From: Xanthomonas sp. Leaf148
Lineage (GTDB): Bacteria > Pseudomonadota > Gammaproteobacteria > Xanthomonadales > Xanthomonadaceae
DNA length: 64,000 bases
NCBI RefSeq assembly: GCF_001423585.1
Contig: NZ_LMOP01000008.1
Span: forward strand, 62,953 to 126,952
Direction: 5' to 3'
Each line of letters starts with the position of its first letter. Within the stretch, counting starts at the first letter, position 1. The notes under the pieces were generated by a model. The model saw only the letters and a program-made list of their open reading frames with translations, did not search any database and had not been told where the DNA came from. Positions 36,873 through 50,000 of the stretch are shown one piece after another. The translations under genes and the position numbers were made by a program.

Positions 36873-36928
36873 TGCCTTGCCGGCGGCTGCCGGCCTGTCC
36901 ATCGATCCCGATTCGCGGAGATACCCTC

Positions 36929-38194
36929 ATGTGGTTGCGACTGGCGGCACTTGCCGCCCTCGCGGTCGTGCCGTGCGCCATGGCGCAGGACGTACCGCCC
37001 CAAACTGTGCTTACCCTGGACGACGCCATCGCGCGCGTCGCAGCCAAGCACCCCGATCTGCGTCTGGCCGACGGCCAGCAGGCCGTGCTCACCGCCGAGG
37101 CGCAGCGCGATGCGTTGCGCCCGCCGCTGCGCATCGGCGCGGAGATCGAAAACGTGTTCGGCAGCGGGCCGACCCGCGCGCTGGACCAGGCCGAACTCAC
37201 CGTCACCCTGGCCAGCGTGCTGGAGCGCGGCGGCAAGCTGGATGCGCGCCGCACCCTGGCGCAGGCGCGCATCGATGCACTGGCTCCGCAACGTGCCATC
37301 GCGCGGCTGGACGTGCTGGCCGACGTGGCGCGGCGCTATCTGGCCATCACCGCCGCCCGCCAGCGCCACACCATCGCGCTGGAAACCCTGGCGCAGCGCC
37401 AACGCACCGTGTCCGCCGCCCGCCAGCGGCTGCAGGCCGGCGCATCGCCCGAATCGGTCCTGCTCACCGCACAGGCCCTGCAGGCGCGTGCGGAACTGGA
37501 CCGCGACCGCGCGCAGCTGGAACTGGCCGCGGCACGTCGGCAACTGGCGCTGCTATGGGGCGCGCGCAGCATCGAGGCCGACCAGATCAGCGGCGATGCC
37601 TTGCAACTGCCGGCTATTCCCGAGTTCGAGGTGCTGGCGCAGTTACTCGACAGCACGCCGGAGCTGTCATGCCTGAACAACGAGCAGCGCCTGCGTGATG
37701 CGCGGTTGCAGCTTGCCCGCAGCCAGGCCAGCCCGGACCTGGACTGGCAAGTGGGTGTGCGCCGGCTCGAAGGCAACAACGCCACCGCGCTGGTCGGCAG
37801 TGTGTCGCTCGCACTGGGCAGCGCCGGTCGCGCGCAGCCGGACATCCGCGCCGCGCAGGCCGAGCTGTCGCTGCTGGACATCGAACGCCAATCGCAGGCC
37901 TTGCAGCTTTACGCCACCTTGGCCGATGCGCATGGGCGTTACCGCGCCGGCCAGCTGGAAGTGGCGCGCATGCGCGAGGAGGTGCTGCCCGCGCTGGCAC
38001 GCGCCGATACCGCTGCAGAGCGCGCTTACCGCGCCGGAGCCACCAGTTATCTGGATTGGGCGCAGCTGCAGGCGCAGCGCAGCGATGCACGGCAGCAGCA
38101 ACTCGCTGCCGCAGTGGAAGCGCAGAGCGCATTGATCGAAATCCAGCGGCTGACCGGGCAACCGTTTGTCGTCACGGCGGAGACGACTCCATGA
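36929..38194 (+). CDS. czcC: Outer-membrane factor of heavy-metal RND efflux (CzcC-like)
   Basis: TolC-family outer-membrane channel of 421 residues. Signal peptide 1-20 (LAALAALAVVPCAMAQ). Two OEP repeats of long helices: LTLDDAIARVAAKHPDLRLA with LERGGKLDARRTLAQAR in the first half, and ELSCLNNEQRLRDARLQLARSQASPDLDW in the second. GCGGAG precedes the ATG at 36929; a longer frame starts at 36872 but has no signal there. It forms the exit duct for metal pumped by CzcA/CzcB. Confidence 0.92.
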   Translation: MWLRLAALAALAVVPCAMAQDVPPQTVLTLDDAIARVAAKHPDLRLADGQQAVLTAEAQRDALRPPLRIGAEIENVFGSGPTRALDQAELTVTLASVLERGGKLDARRTLAQARIDALAPQRAIARLDVLADVARRYLAITAARQRHTIALETLAQRQRTVSAARQRLQAGASPESVLLTAQALQARAELDRDRAQLELAAARRQLALLWGARSIEADQISGDALQLPAIPEFEVLAQLLDSTPELSCLNNEQRLRDARLQLARSQASPDLDWQVGVRRLEGNNATALVGSVSLALGSAGRAQPDIRAAQAELSLLDIERQSQALQLYATLADAHGRYRAGQLEVARMREEVLPALARADTAAERAYRAGATSYLDWAQLQAQRSDARQQQLAAAVEAQSALIEIQRLTGQPFVVTAETTP

Positions 38195-38478
38195 CGACGA
38201 CCATCCAGGTGCACGCGTGGTTACACACACCGTTGCACGCCATCTCGCCCACACCGCTAGCCGCAACCTGTACCGCAGACGCCGCAGCCGCAACCCGCGT
38301 GGGCACTGTTAATTACACGCAGCCGCAGCGCACGCCGTGCCGCGCCTCACTTGCTGCATCGCTCGGCGCACTTCACGCGGGCAGTGCTACGTGCACGCAG
38401 CCGCAGCGCACGCCGCGCTGCGCCTCACTCGCTGCATCGCTCGGCGCAGTGCGCCGGCATTCCAAAGGATCTCGTTCG
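38195..38478. repeat. czcC-czcB gap with 78-bp tandem duplication
   Basis: 284 bp. A 78-bp unit starting cacgcagccgcagcgcacg occurs at 38316 and 38394 with few differences. The czcB frame remains open from an ATG overlapping the czcC stop (38191) through the duplication, because 78 is a multiple of 3. Confidence 0.85.
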
Positions 38479-39750
38479 ATGACGCCATACATTTTTACGC
38501 CGCTGCTGCTGGCGCTGCTGCTCGGCGGTTGCGGCCGCGCCGATGAAGACGCACACGGCCATGCAGGCAGCGAGGCTGGCCATGCCGAAGAGGGCGGCGG
38601 TGGCGAGCACGCCGACGAGGCCAAAGGCAAACACGGCGGCCGGCTGCTCAGCCAGGACGGCGACAGCGTGGAGCTTGCGATTGCCGAAGACGGCCGCCCG
38701 CCGACGTTCCAGGCCTGGCTGTATCGCGATGGCAAACCAGTGCCGGCCAGCGCCGGCAGCGTGGAGGTCAAGACCACGCGGTTGGGGGGCAAGGTCGACA
38801 CCTATCCGCTGCGTGCGCAGGCCGACGGAAGTCTGCTGGCCGTCAGCGAAGTAGGCGAGCCGCATTCGTTCGATGTGGAAGTGCGCGCCAGCGTGCAGGG
38901 CAAGACCCATCGCTGGACCTATTCCAGCTATGAAGGCCGCGCCACGATCGCCGCCAAGATTGCGCAGGACGCCGGTATCCGCATGGCGCCGGTGGGTGCC
39001 GGCAGCATCGCCGATCAGCACGAAGTGCAAGGCCTGCTGACGCCGGCAGAAGGTGCGCAGGCGCAGGCGACCGCGCGCTTTCCCGGGCCGGTACGCAGCT
39101 TGCGCGTCAACGTCGGCGATCAGGTGCGTGCGGGCCAGGTGCTGGCCACAGTGGAGAGCAATCTCAGCCTGACCACCTACTCGGTCACCGCGCCGATCAG
39201 CGGCACCGTGCTGGCGCGTAACGCCAGCTTGGGCAGCAACGCGGGCGAGGGCCAATCGCTGTTCGAGATCGCGGATCTGTCGAGCCTGTGGGTGGATCTG
39301 CACATCTTCGGCGCCGACGCCGGGCATATCGCCGCCGGCGCGCCGGTGACGGTGACGCGCATCAGCGATGGCGTGATGGCACAGACCACCCTGGAGCGGG
39401 TGTTGCCGGGCACGGCCACGGCCAGCCAGAGCACGGTCGCGCGCGCGGTGTTGCGCAATACCGATGGCTCATGGCGACCAGGCTCGGCAGTGAAGGCGCG
39501 GGTGACGGTCGCGCAGCAGCCGGCAGCGATGGTGGTGCCGGTGGGAGCGTTGCAGCAGTTTCGCGACTGGAATGTGGTGTTCGTGCGCGTGGGCGATGTG
39601 TACGAGGCGCGGCCGGTAACGTTGGGCGCGCGCGATGCGCAGCAGGTGGAGCTGGTCTCGGGCGTGTCGCCGGGCGACACGGTGGTGGTGGAGCAGAGTT
39701 ATCTGGTGAAGGCCGACATCGAGAAGTCGGGGGCATCGCATGATCATTGA
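38479..39750 (+). CDS. czcB: Periplasmic adaptor of heavy-metal RND efflux (CzcB-like lipoprotein)
   Basis: Membrane-fusion protein of 423 residues. The lipoprotein signal LLLALLLGGCGRADE is followed by a His/Asp-rich metal-binding strip (DAHGHAGSEAGHAEEGGGGE) and GKHGGRL. The adaptor domains follow: lipoyl halves (GPVRSLRVNVGDQVRAGQVL and SVTAPISGTVLARNASLGSN), beta-barrel and membrane-proximal domain ending HDH. It bridges CzcA and CzcC and may hand over Zn/Cd/Co. AAAGGA precedes the ATG at 38479; the in-frame ATG at 38191 would bury the lipobox and is rejected. Confidence 0.92.
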   Translation: MTPYIFTPLLLALLLGGCGRADEDAHGHAGSEAGHAEEGGGGEHADEAKGKHGGRLLSQDGDSVELAIAEDGRPPTFQAWLYRDGKPVPASAGSVEVKTTRLGGKVDTYPLRAQADGSLLAVSEVGEPHSFDVEVRASVQGKTHRWTYSSYEGRATIAAKIAQDAGIRMAPVGAGSIADQHEVQGLLTPAEGAQAQATARFPGPVRSLRVNVGDQVRAGQVLATVESNLSLTTYSVTAPISGTVLARNASLGSNAGEGQSLFEIADLSSLWVDLHIFGADAGHIAAGAPVTVTRISDGVMAQTTLERVLPGTATASQSTVARAVLRNTDGSWRPGSAVKARVTVAQQPAAMVVPVGALQQFRDWNVVFVRVGDVYEARPVTLGARDAQQVELVSGVSPGDTVVVEQSYLVKADIEKSGASHDH

Positions 39751-40041
39751 TCGCGTTGCGGTGGGCGGCATTGCGTCGTCGAGTGAGGGCGTTTGTTGGG
39801 TGCAGGGGGATGCGCCACGTCCAAGGCGTTCGCGCCCTTCCAGGCTAAAGCAAAGGCCTTTGCGCCCTATTGGGCTAGGGCAAAGGCTTTCGCGCCCTGT
39901 CGGGCGCGAGTTACTTTTCTTTGCTTGTGCAAGAAGCGCTTTACGGCAGCCGCAGGCTGACCAAAGTAACCAAAAGAAAGCACACCCCGTCCTCGCGCCC
40001 TCCGCGCCTGCGGCGCTGCGGGTCCGCAAGTCCGGCAGAAA

Positions 40042-44246
<4,205 letters not shown>

Positions 44247-44279
44247 TCGTCGCCTGCTCACGCGCCGGGTAACGGCGTT

Positions 44280-44295
44280 GCCCGCGTCAGCGGGC
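44280..44295 (+). terminator. Short hairpin after the czc operon
   Basis: GCCCGC-GTCA-GCGGGC, 34 bp past the CDF stop, without U-run; possible operon end. Confidence 0.35.
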
Positions 44296-44308
44296 TCGCC
44301 GTAAGTGC

Positions 44309-44337
44309 TTGCGATACAAGGAATTGCCGTGCATAAT
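44309..44337 (+). promoter_or_regulatory. Sigma-70 promoter of rpmB-rpmG
   Basis: TTGCGA (44309-44314), 17-bp spacer, CATAAT (44332-44337): a good housekeeping promoter giving a ~160-nt leader before rpmB. Long leaders are frequent in ribosomal-protein operons. Confidence 0.72.
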
Positions 44338-44506
44338 GCGCGGCTCGCTGTGCCCGGATCGCTCCGGATGGCGGCACCCAGCGCGATGGGGTTGCCGGCT
44401 CGTTCCCAGCGTAAGTTCTTGATTCCCAACGTTGCGTGGCAGCTTGATGCTGTCGGGGCCGCCGCTCCCCAGGCTATGGGTGGCAATTCATTTATCGAGG
44501 TGCGTA

Positions 44507-44743
44507 ATGTCCCGCGTATGCCAAGTGTCCGGCAAGCGTGTGCAGACGGGTAACAACGTCTCCCACGCAAACAACAGAACCCGTCGTCGCTTCCTGCCTA
44601 ACCTGCACGAGCGCCGTTTCTGGGTCGCCAGCGAAAACCGCTGGGTGAAGCTCCGTGTCTCCGCGCATGCATTGCGCACCATCGACAAGAACGGGATTGA
44701 TGCCGTTCTGAAAGAGCTGCGTGCGCGCGGCGAAAAGGTCTGA
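44507..44743 (+). CDS. rpmB: 50S ribosomal protein L28
   Basis: 78 residues, standard length. [33 protein letters not shown] is the L28 N-terminus, and [13 protein letters not shown] follows near the C-terminus. GAGG precedes the ATG. It is 13 bp upstream of rpmG, the normal bacterial pair. Confidence 0.97.
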
Positions 44744-44756
44744 GGAGTAAGCAGTC

Positions 44757-44924
44757 ATGGCAAAAGGCAAGCGTGACAAGATTCGTATGATTTCCTCGGC
44801 CGCTACCGGCCACTTCTACACCACGGATAAGAACAAGAAAAACACTCCGGGGAAGATGGAAATGATGAAATACGACCCCGTCGTGCGTAAGCACGTGATG
44901 TACAAGGAAGGCAAGATCAAGTAA
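44757..44924 (+). CDS. rpmG: 50S ribosomal protein L33
   Basis: 55 residues: [20 protein letters not shown], then [20 protein letters not shown]. It is the cysteine-free (zinc-independent) form. GAGGAG before the ATG overlaps the rpmB stop region. A strong terminator follows. Confidence 0.97.
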
Positions 44925-45265
44925 TCCACCGATTACACGATCTGCATCCAGGCAAACACCCGCCGAAAGGCGGGTGTTTGCGTTTGGGGAATCGATTGCG
45001 ACGTCGGGACTGCCGCAGCGCGTTAGCGCGTTTGATCGGCACACGTTGATGCACGGGATTGTGTAGCGCCGTGCAAAACTTGCGATGCAGCTTGGTTGGC
45101 TGCATTCGTTTCTCCCTGCGGCAGAGGGTGAAGGGCGAAGCAGTTAGCGTTCCATTTTCGAATGGCGCGTGGCGACGCGTTTGATATCGCGGGCGGTGAC
45201 CACTCTCTGAGGCGCCCCCTGATCCGCTCCTTCGGGACACCTTCTCCAGCTGGAAGAAGGAAGAG
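44925..45265. other. Intergenic region after rpmG
   Basis: 341 bp with the rpmG terminator at its left end. Nothing else recognised; the remaining frames lack support. Confidence 0.6.
44952..44984 (+). terminator. Rho-independent terminator of rpmB-rpmG
   Basis: 13-bp perfect stem (GCAAACACCCGCC / GGCGGGTGTTTGC) closed by a GAAA tetraloop, followed by gtttg. It lies 27 bp past the rpmG stop. Confidence 0.9.
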
Positions 45266-46288
45266 CTATAGCCCACGTGCGCGCAATTGCGCGTCCAGGC
45301 GTGGATACACGCGCCGTGCATTGCCTTCGAAGACCTTGCGCTTGTCTGCATCGGAGATTGCCAGTGCATCGATATAGCGTTTGGTGTCGTCGAAATAGTG
45401 CCCTGTCTGCGGGTCGATGCCACGCACCGCGCCGACCATTTCCGAGCCGAACAGAATGTTGTCGATGTCGATCACCTCGAACAGCAGGTCGATCCCGGGT
45501 TGGTGATACACGCAGGTGTCGAAGAACACGTTGCGCATCACGTGCGTGGATAACGGCGGTTTGCCCAACATGTCGGCCAGGCCGCGGAAGCGACCCCAGT
45601 GATACGGAACGGCGCCACCGCCGTGCGGGATGATGAAGCGCAGCTGCGGAAAATCGGCGAACAAGTCGCCTTCCAGAAACTGCATGAAGGCGGTGGTGTC
45701 GGCATTGAGGTAGTGCGCGCCGGTGGCGTGGAAATTGGCGTTGCAACTGCCCGACACGTGCACCATCGCTGGGACATCCAGCTCGACCATTTTTTCGAAG
45801 AACGGGTACCAGGCGCGATCGGTCAACGGCAGGCCGGTCCAGTGGCCACCGGATGGGTCGGGATTGAGATTGCAGCCGACAAACCCGAGCTCGGTGACAC
45901 AACGTTCCAGCTCCTGGATCGAGTGCGCGATCGACACACCTGGCGATTGCGGTAGCTGGCACACACCGATAAAGGTGTGCGGATACAGCTGCACCACGCG
46001 GCCGATGAGGTCATTGCAATGCCGCGTCCAGACCTGGCTCACGGCTTCATCGCCGATGTGGTGCGCCATGGTGCTGGCACGTGGCGAGAAGATCGTCATG
46101 TCCGCACCGCGCTCGCGCAGCAGGCGCAATTGATGCTGCTCGATGCTGTCGCGCAGTTGGTCATCGGAAATGTGCGGATATACCGGTGCCGGCAGGTTTG
46201 CGTCGGTGTAATGCGCAATCTGCGCCTTGCGAAACGCATCGTGTGCAGCGGGTGCAGTGGTGTAATGGCCGTGGCAGTCGATGATCAT
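45266..46288 (-). CDS. ligJ: 4-oxalomesaconate hydratase (LigJ-type amidohydrolase)
   Basis: Zinc enzyme of 340 residues that hydrates 4-oxalomesaconate to 4-carboxy-4-hydroxy-2-oxoadipate in 4,5-cleavage of protocatechuate or in gallate breakdown. The N-terminus MIIDCHGHYTTAP is the LigJ signature, and MVHVSGSCN, IIPHGGGAVPYH and NILFGSEMVGAVRGIDP are family blocks. It points the same way as the tautomerase and aldolase genes, but 567 bp separate it from them, so it may be transcribed separately. No ring-cleaving dioxygenase lies in the cluster. Confidence 0.92.
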   Translation of the reverse strand: MIIDCHGHYTTAPAAHDAFRKAQIAHYTDANLPAPVYPHISDDQLRDSIEQHQLRLLRERGADMTIFSPRASTMAHHIGDEAVSQVWTRHCNDLIGRVVQLYPHTFIGVCQLPQSPGVSIAHSIQELERCVTELGFVGCNLNPDPSGGHWTGLPLTDRAWYPFFEKMVELDVPAMVHVSGSCNANFHATGAHYLNADTTAFMQFLEGDLFADFPQLRFIIPHGGGAVPYHWGRFRGLADMLGKPPLSTHVMRNVFFDTCVYHQPGIDLLFEVIDIDNILFGSEMVGAVRGIDPQTGHYFDDTKRYIDALAISDADKRKVFEGNARRVYPRLDAQLRARGL

Positions 46289-46855
46289 GGCGATGCTCGT
46301 TGAAGTGCGGGTCGGATCCGTCGGACGCGTTCGGGTGAAGGCGTGCAGCGTGTGACAGCAGCCACTGCTGCGTCTGCGTCTGCCCAGCCGCCAGTCGCAC
46401 GCAGTCGCTGAGTGGGTGTGCCATCGCTATCGCCATCCATCACGGCATCTCCGGAATGCGTTTCTCGCGGTGCGCGGCGAACCGACGGCACTGCATCAGT
46501 ACGTGCATGCCACTGCACGTGCATCGTTTCCCGCTTCAAGCTGCACCCCAGGCCGCCCGACGCGCCCACCACGTAGGAGCGCACCCGGGCGCGACCGGCA
46601 CTCGATCCGCTGCAGGTGCTGCTCCCCGTTTGCCACGCACCTGCCTGGCATATTCCTGGCCGGCAAGGCGTTGCCGAGATGCAACGGGACGTTGCGCCGA
46701 TGTTCGATCCGCAGCGGCGCAAGCACACGCTCTCGCATGACGACGCAGACGACACCGTGCAGCGCATCGACGATCGGACAAGTGCAGTGCGCATGCCGCA
46801 ATCTCCCTGCTCGAACCAGCCTGACGCTGGCAACATAGCCCGATAGTGGCAGTGC
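46289..46855. other. Gap between ligJ and the tautomerase gene
   Basis: 567 bp without a supported gene. Contains a GTAG-type REP sequence (gtaggagcgcacccgggcgc, 46573-46592). Short frames on both strands lack domains. It could be the site of a lost gene. Confidence 0.5.
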
Positions 46856-47911
46856 TTACCCAAACAACACCCCATCGAATAACTTGCGTGCCGTCCTGAC
46901 CACCGCGGCGTGCACCACCGCGCCATGTGCATCGCGTTCGATGACGCAGCCGGTCATGCCGCTGGGGTGCTCCACGTCCACCTGCTGGATGCTGCCGCCG
47001 TGCAGCTGCGCCAGCGCGTGCGCGGGTGACTCCGGCAGCAGGCAGGCGGTGGCGACGGTGACAGCGCCGAGCACACCGATCGACGCATGGCAGCGGTGCG
47101 GGATAAACGAACGCACGCTGATTGCGCCACCGTTGCGCGGTGCGGCCACCAGCATCATCTTCGGCACTGTGGCTGCACTGACATCGCCCAACTGCATCAA
47201 GGGGCCGGCCTGCAGGCGAATGGATTCCAGCCGTGCTTTGAGTGCGTCATCCGCATCCAGCGTGGCACGGTCTTCATAGCCGCTGATCCCGACGTCGTTG
47301 GCGCGCAGCACCACGCACGGCATGCCGTTGTCGATCAGCGTCACCGCCACGCCATCCAGCATGTCCACGGCGCGCCCGGTGGGCAACAGCGCGCCGCAGG
47401 AGGAACCTGCGATCTCGGCGAATGCCAACGCAATGGGTGCGGCAGTGCCCGGCACGCCGTCGATGCGCGCGTCGCCCGCATACGTGACCCGGCCGCCGGG
47501 CGTTTGCACGGTGGCCGTTGCCAGGGTGCCGGTGTTGCGCATGAAGATGCGTACGTCGGTCTGCCCATCGTGCGTGGGCAACAGGCCGCGCTCCAGCGCG
47601 AAGGGCGCCACGCCGGCCAGCATGTTGCCGCAGTTCTGCGCATCGCTGACCTGCGCCTGTTCGACCGCCACCTGCAAAAACAAATAGTCCACATCGGCAT
47701 CGGCGCGTGTGGAGCGCGACACCACCGCGACCTTGGAGGTGAGCGGGTCGGCGCCGCCCATGCCATCGATCTGGCGCAGGTCCGGCGAGCCGTAGGCGCG
47801 CAGCAGCAAGGCATCGCGTGCGGCAGTGTCGGCAGGCAAGTCGTCGGCCAGAAAAAAGCCGCCCTTGGAGGTGCCGCCGCGCATCCACATCGCGCGCACC
47901 TGCTCAGACAT
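46856..47911 (-). CDS. galD: 4-oxalomesaconate tautomerase (GalD/LigU type, PrpF family)
   Basis: Isomerase of 351 residues with the diaminopimelate-epimerase-like double domain of PrpF proteins. [13 protein letters not shown] at the N-terminus is the family hallmark, followed by [11 protein letters not shown] and [19 protein letters not shown] blocks ([17 protein letters not shown]). It converts the keto/enol or double-bond isomers of 4-oxalomesaconate to the form used by LigJ. GalD (gallate) and LigU (protocatechuate 4,5) are not separable by eye. It overlaps the aldolase stop by 8 bp and so is in one operon with it. Confidence 0.88.
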   Translation of the reverse strand: MSEQVRAMWMRGGTSKGGFFLADDLPADTAARDALLLRAYGSPDLRQIDGMGGADPLTSKVAVVSRSTRADADVDYLFLQVAVEQAQVSDAQNCGNMLAGVAPFALERGLLPTHDGQTDVRIFMRNTGTLATATVQTPGGRVTYAGDARIDGVPGTAAPIALAFAEIAGSSCGALLPTGRAVDMLDGVAVTLIDNGMPCVVLRANDVGISGYEDRATLDADDALKARLESIRLQAGPLMQLGDVSAATVPKMMLVAAPRNGGAISVRSFIPHRCHASIGVLGAVTVATACLLPESPAHALAQLHGGSIQQVDVEHPSGMTGCVIERDAHGAVVHAAVVRTARKLFDGVLFG

Positions 47912-48575
47912 AGCGCAGCCCCTTGGCCGCCAAACGCTCGCGCATGGCGTAGATATCCAGGCCCAGTTCGCCGCGCGCCAGACGTTCGCGCTTGATCAGT
48001 TCGCGCGCTTCGCGGGCCTGCGCTTCGGCCAGCACGTCGGCCGCGGTGGCGCGCGGCACCACGCACACGCCATCGTCGTCGGCCACCACCACATCGCCGG
48101 GCTGGATCAGTTGCCCGGCGCAGACCAGCGGTACGTTGACCGAGCCCAGCGTCTCCTTGATGGTGCCCTGCGCGCAGATGGCGCGGCTCCAGGCAGGGAA
48201 CTGCATGGCGGTGAGGTCGCGCACGTCGCGCACGCCGGCATCGATGATCAGCCCGCGGCAGCCGCGTGCCTGCGCCGAGGTGGCCAGCAAATCGCCAAAG
48301 TAGCCGTCGCAGCAGTCGCTGGTGGGCGCCACCACCAGCACGTCGCCGGGCTGCAACTGTTCGATGGCCACATGCATCATCCAGTTGTCGCCGGGCGGCA
48401 ACGACACCGTGACCGCGGTGCCGGCGATGCGGCAGCCGGCGTAGATCGGGCGCAGCCGGTGGTGCAACAGACCGCTGCGGCCCTGCGCCTCGTGCACGGT
48501 GGCCACGCCGGCCTGTGCCAGCCCGTCAACGAGGGCGATCGGGGTGCGCGCAACCTGGGTGACGACCTGACTCAT
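47904..48575 (-). CDS. ligK: 4-carboxy-4-hydroxy-2-oxoadipate aldolase (LigK/GalC type)
   Basis: Class II (metal) aldolase of 223 residues, RraA-like fold. It splits 4-carboxy-4-hydroxy-2-oxoadipate into pyruvate and oxaloacetate, the last step of the pathway. Active-site blocks: [52 protein letters not shown] and [15 protein letters not shown]. It is the first gene of the leftward operon, facing the LysR regulator across 101 bp. Confidence 0.93.
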   Translation of the reverse strand: MSQVVTQVARTPIALVDGLAQAGVATVHEAQGRSGLLHHRLRPIYAGCRIAGTAVTVSLPPGDNWMMHVAIEQLQPGDVLVVAPTSDCCDGYFGDLLATSAQARGCRGLIIDAGVRDVRDLTAMQFPAWSRAICAQGTIKETLGSVNVPLVCAGQLIQPGDVVVADDDGVCVVPRATAADVLAEAQAREARELIKRERLARGELGLDIYAMRERLAAKGLRYV

Positions 48576-48676
48576 CCATCCATCCTCGTTAGTACTGCGC
48601 CGAGTCTGAGCGGCGAGAGTCAATCAGCTCAAGATTCATTTGAGGTATGCGTATTGATTTTGCTTATAGTTAGAGC
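48576..48676. promoter_or_regulatory. Divergent control region ligK / LysR gene
   Basis: 101 bp, AT-rich for this genome (48620-48672). On the right it carries TATAGT (48665-48670) exactly 6 nt before the LysR ATG. A dyad AATC-N7-GATT (48622-48636) and the run tgaggtatgcgtattga are candidate regulator sites. Confidence 0.6.
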
Positions 48677-49987
48677 ATGCTGCCGATGCCCGAGCCGAAC
48701 CTGCGTCATCTGTATGCCCTGGTCGTGGTGCACCGGCTGGGCAGCATCAGCGCGGCCGCGCCGCAGGTGAATCTGTCGCAGCCGGCCTTGACCCAGGCGG
48801 TCGCGCGCCTGGAACAACAACTGGGCGTGCGGCTGTTCGAGCGTCAGCCTGGCGGCATGGCCGCCACCGAGGCTACCCAGCTGGTGGTGCCGCGGATCGA
48901 GCGCGCCTTGGCGCATCTGGGCCGGGGCATCCTGGTTGCGCGGCGTGCGCTGCGGCTGCCGGCGCGCCCCGGTCTGGAGCGACGGGTGTCGTTGGGCCAG
49001 CTGCAGGCGCTGGTGGCGGTGGATGTGGCAGGCAGCTATTCGCTGGCTGGGGTGCAGCTGGGTGTGTCGCAGCCGGCGGTCTACCGCGCGGTGCAGGCGC
49101 TGGCCGATGTGATCGAGGTGCCGCTGACCATGCGCCGCGGCAAGGCGATGCAGCCCACGCCGGTGGCGGAGCGGCTGCTGCGCCAGGTGCGGCTGGCGCT
49201 GGCGGAGGTACGCGCCGCGCTCGATGAAGTAGCCGCCCTGCGCTCGCAGCATGCCGGGCGGGTGGTGGTGGGGGTGATGCCGCTGGCGCGGGCGATCCTG
49301 TTGCCGCAGGCGTTGGCGCGGTTTGCGCGTGCGCACCCGGCCGCCAGCATCAGCGTGGTGGAAGGCCCGTATGCGGAGTTGCTGGCGCATCTGCGCGAGG
49401 GCGGGCTGGATCTGCTGATCGGTGCGTTACGCGACCCGCTGCCGGTGCGCGACGTGCTGCAGGAGCCGCTGTTCGACGACGAGCCGGTGATCGTGGCGCG
49501 CAGCGGGCACCCGTTGGCCGGCAAGGCGTACGCGTTTGCGCAGCTGCTCGACTACCCATGGGTGATGGCCGCGGCGGGCACGCCGGTGCGCGAGCGCTGG
49601 GAACGTATGTTCCGCGATCGGCAGCTGGAGCCGCCGCCGTTGCGCATCGAATGCGGCGCCGAGCTGACCGTGCGCGGCCTGTTGCTGGAAGACGATTGGT
49701 TGACCCTGATGTCGCGCGACCAGTTCCTGTTCGAGCGCCGCGCCGGCCTGCTGCGCGAGATCGGCAGCGCCGGGCCGCGTTTGCGTCGGCAGATCGGCAT
49801 GACCACGCGCAGCGACTGGCACCCCACGCGCGCGCAGACCGCCTTCGTGCAGACGCTGCGGCAGGTGTGCGCCGAGCGCGTGCATCCGGCAGCGGCAGAT
49901 GCCGGCCCGTTTCGCCATTGCATCCAACCGGTGGGGACCGCGTCGTTGCGTTTACCCGCGGCCGGGTCAGAATCGGCTTCCTCATGA
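48677..49987 (+). CDS. LysR-type regulator with two HTH domains (GalR-like)
   Basis: 436 residues, against about 300 for an ordinary LysR protein. The first winged HTH is residues ~8-70 (LRHLYALVVVHRLGSISAAA, LSQPALTQAVARLEQQLGV). A second HTH follows at ~105-165 (LGQLQALVAVDVAGSYSLAG, VSQPAVYRAVQALADVIEVP), then the effector-binding domain (~195-400). Both HTH copies keep the SQPAxxxAV recognition helix. Divergent from ligK, it probably activates the aldolase/tautomerase operon in response to a pathway acid. TATAGT 6 nt before ATG suggests a leaderless mRNA. Cardiolipin synthase starts 13 bp after it. Confidence 0.9.
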   Translation: MLPMPEPNLRHLYALVVVHRLGSISAAAPQVNLSQPALTQAVARLEQQLGVRLFERQPGGMAATEATQLVVPRIERALAHLGRGILVARRALRLPARPGLERRVSLGQLQALVAVDVAGSYSLAGVQLGVSQPAVYRAVQALADVIEVPLTMRRGKAMQPTPVAERLLRQVRLALAEVRAALDEVAALRSQHAGRVVVGVMPLARAILLPQALARFARAHPAASISVVEGPYAELLAHLREGGLDLLIGALRDPLPVRDVLQEPLFDDEPVIVARSGHPLAGKAYAFAQLLDYPWVMAAAGTPVRERWERMFRDRQLEPPPLRIECGAELTVRGLLLEDDWLTLMSRDQFLFERRAGLLREIGSAGPRLRRQIGMTTRSDWHPTRAQTAFVQTLRQVCAERVHPAAADAGPFRHCIQPVGTASLRLPAAGSESASS

Positions 49988-50000
49988 GAACGGAGCGCTG

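Noticed and set aside
46416..46838. 140-codon frame in the ligJ-galD gap
   Set aside because: No domain, passes through a REP element, composition Arg/Ser/Cys-rich as in shadows.
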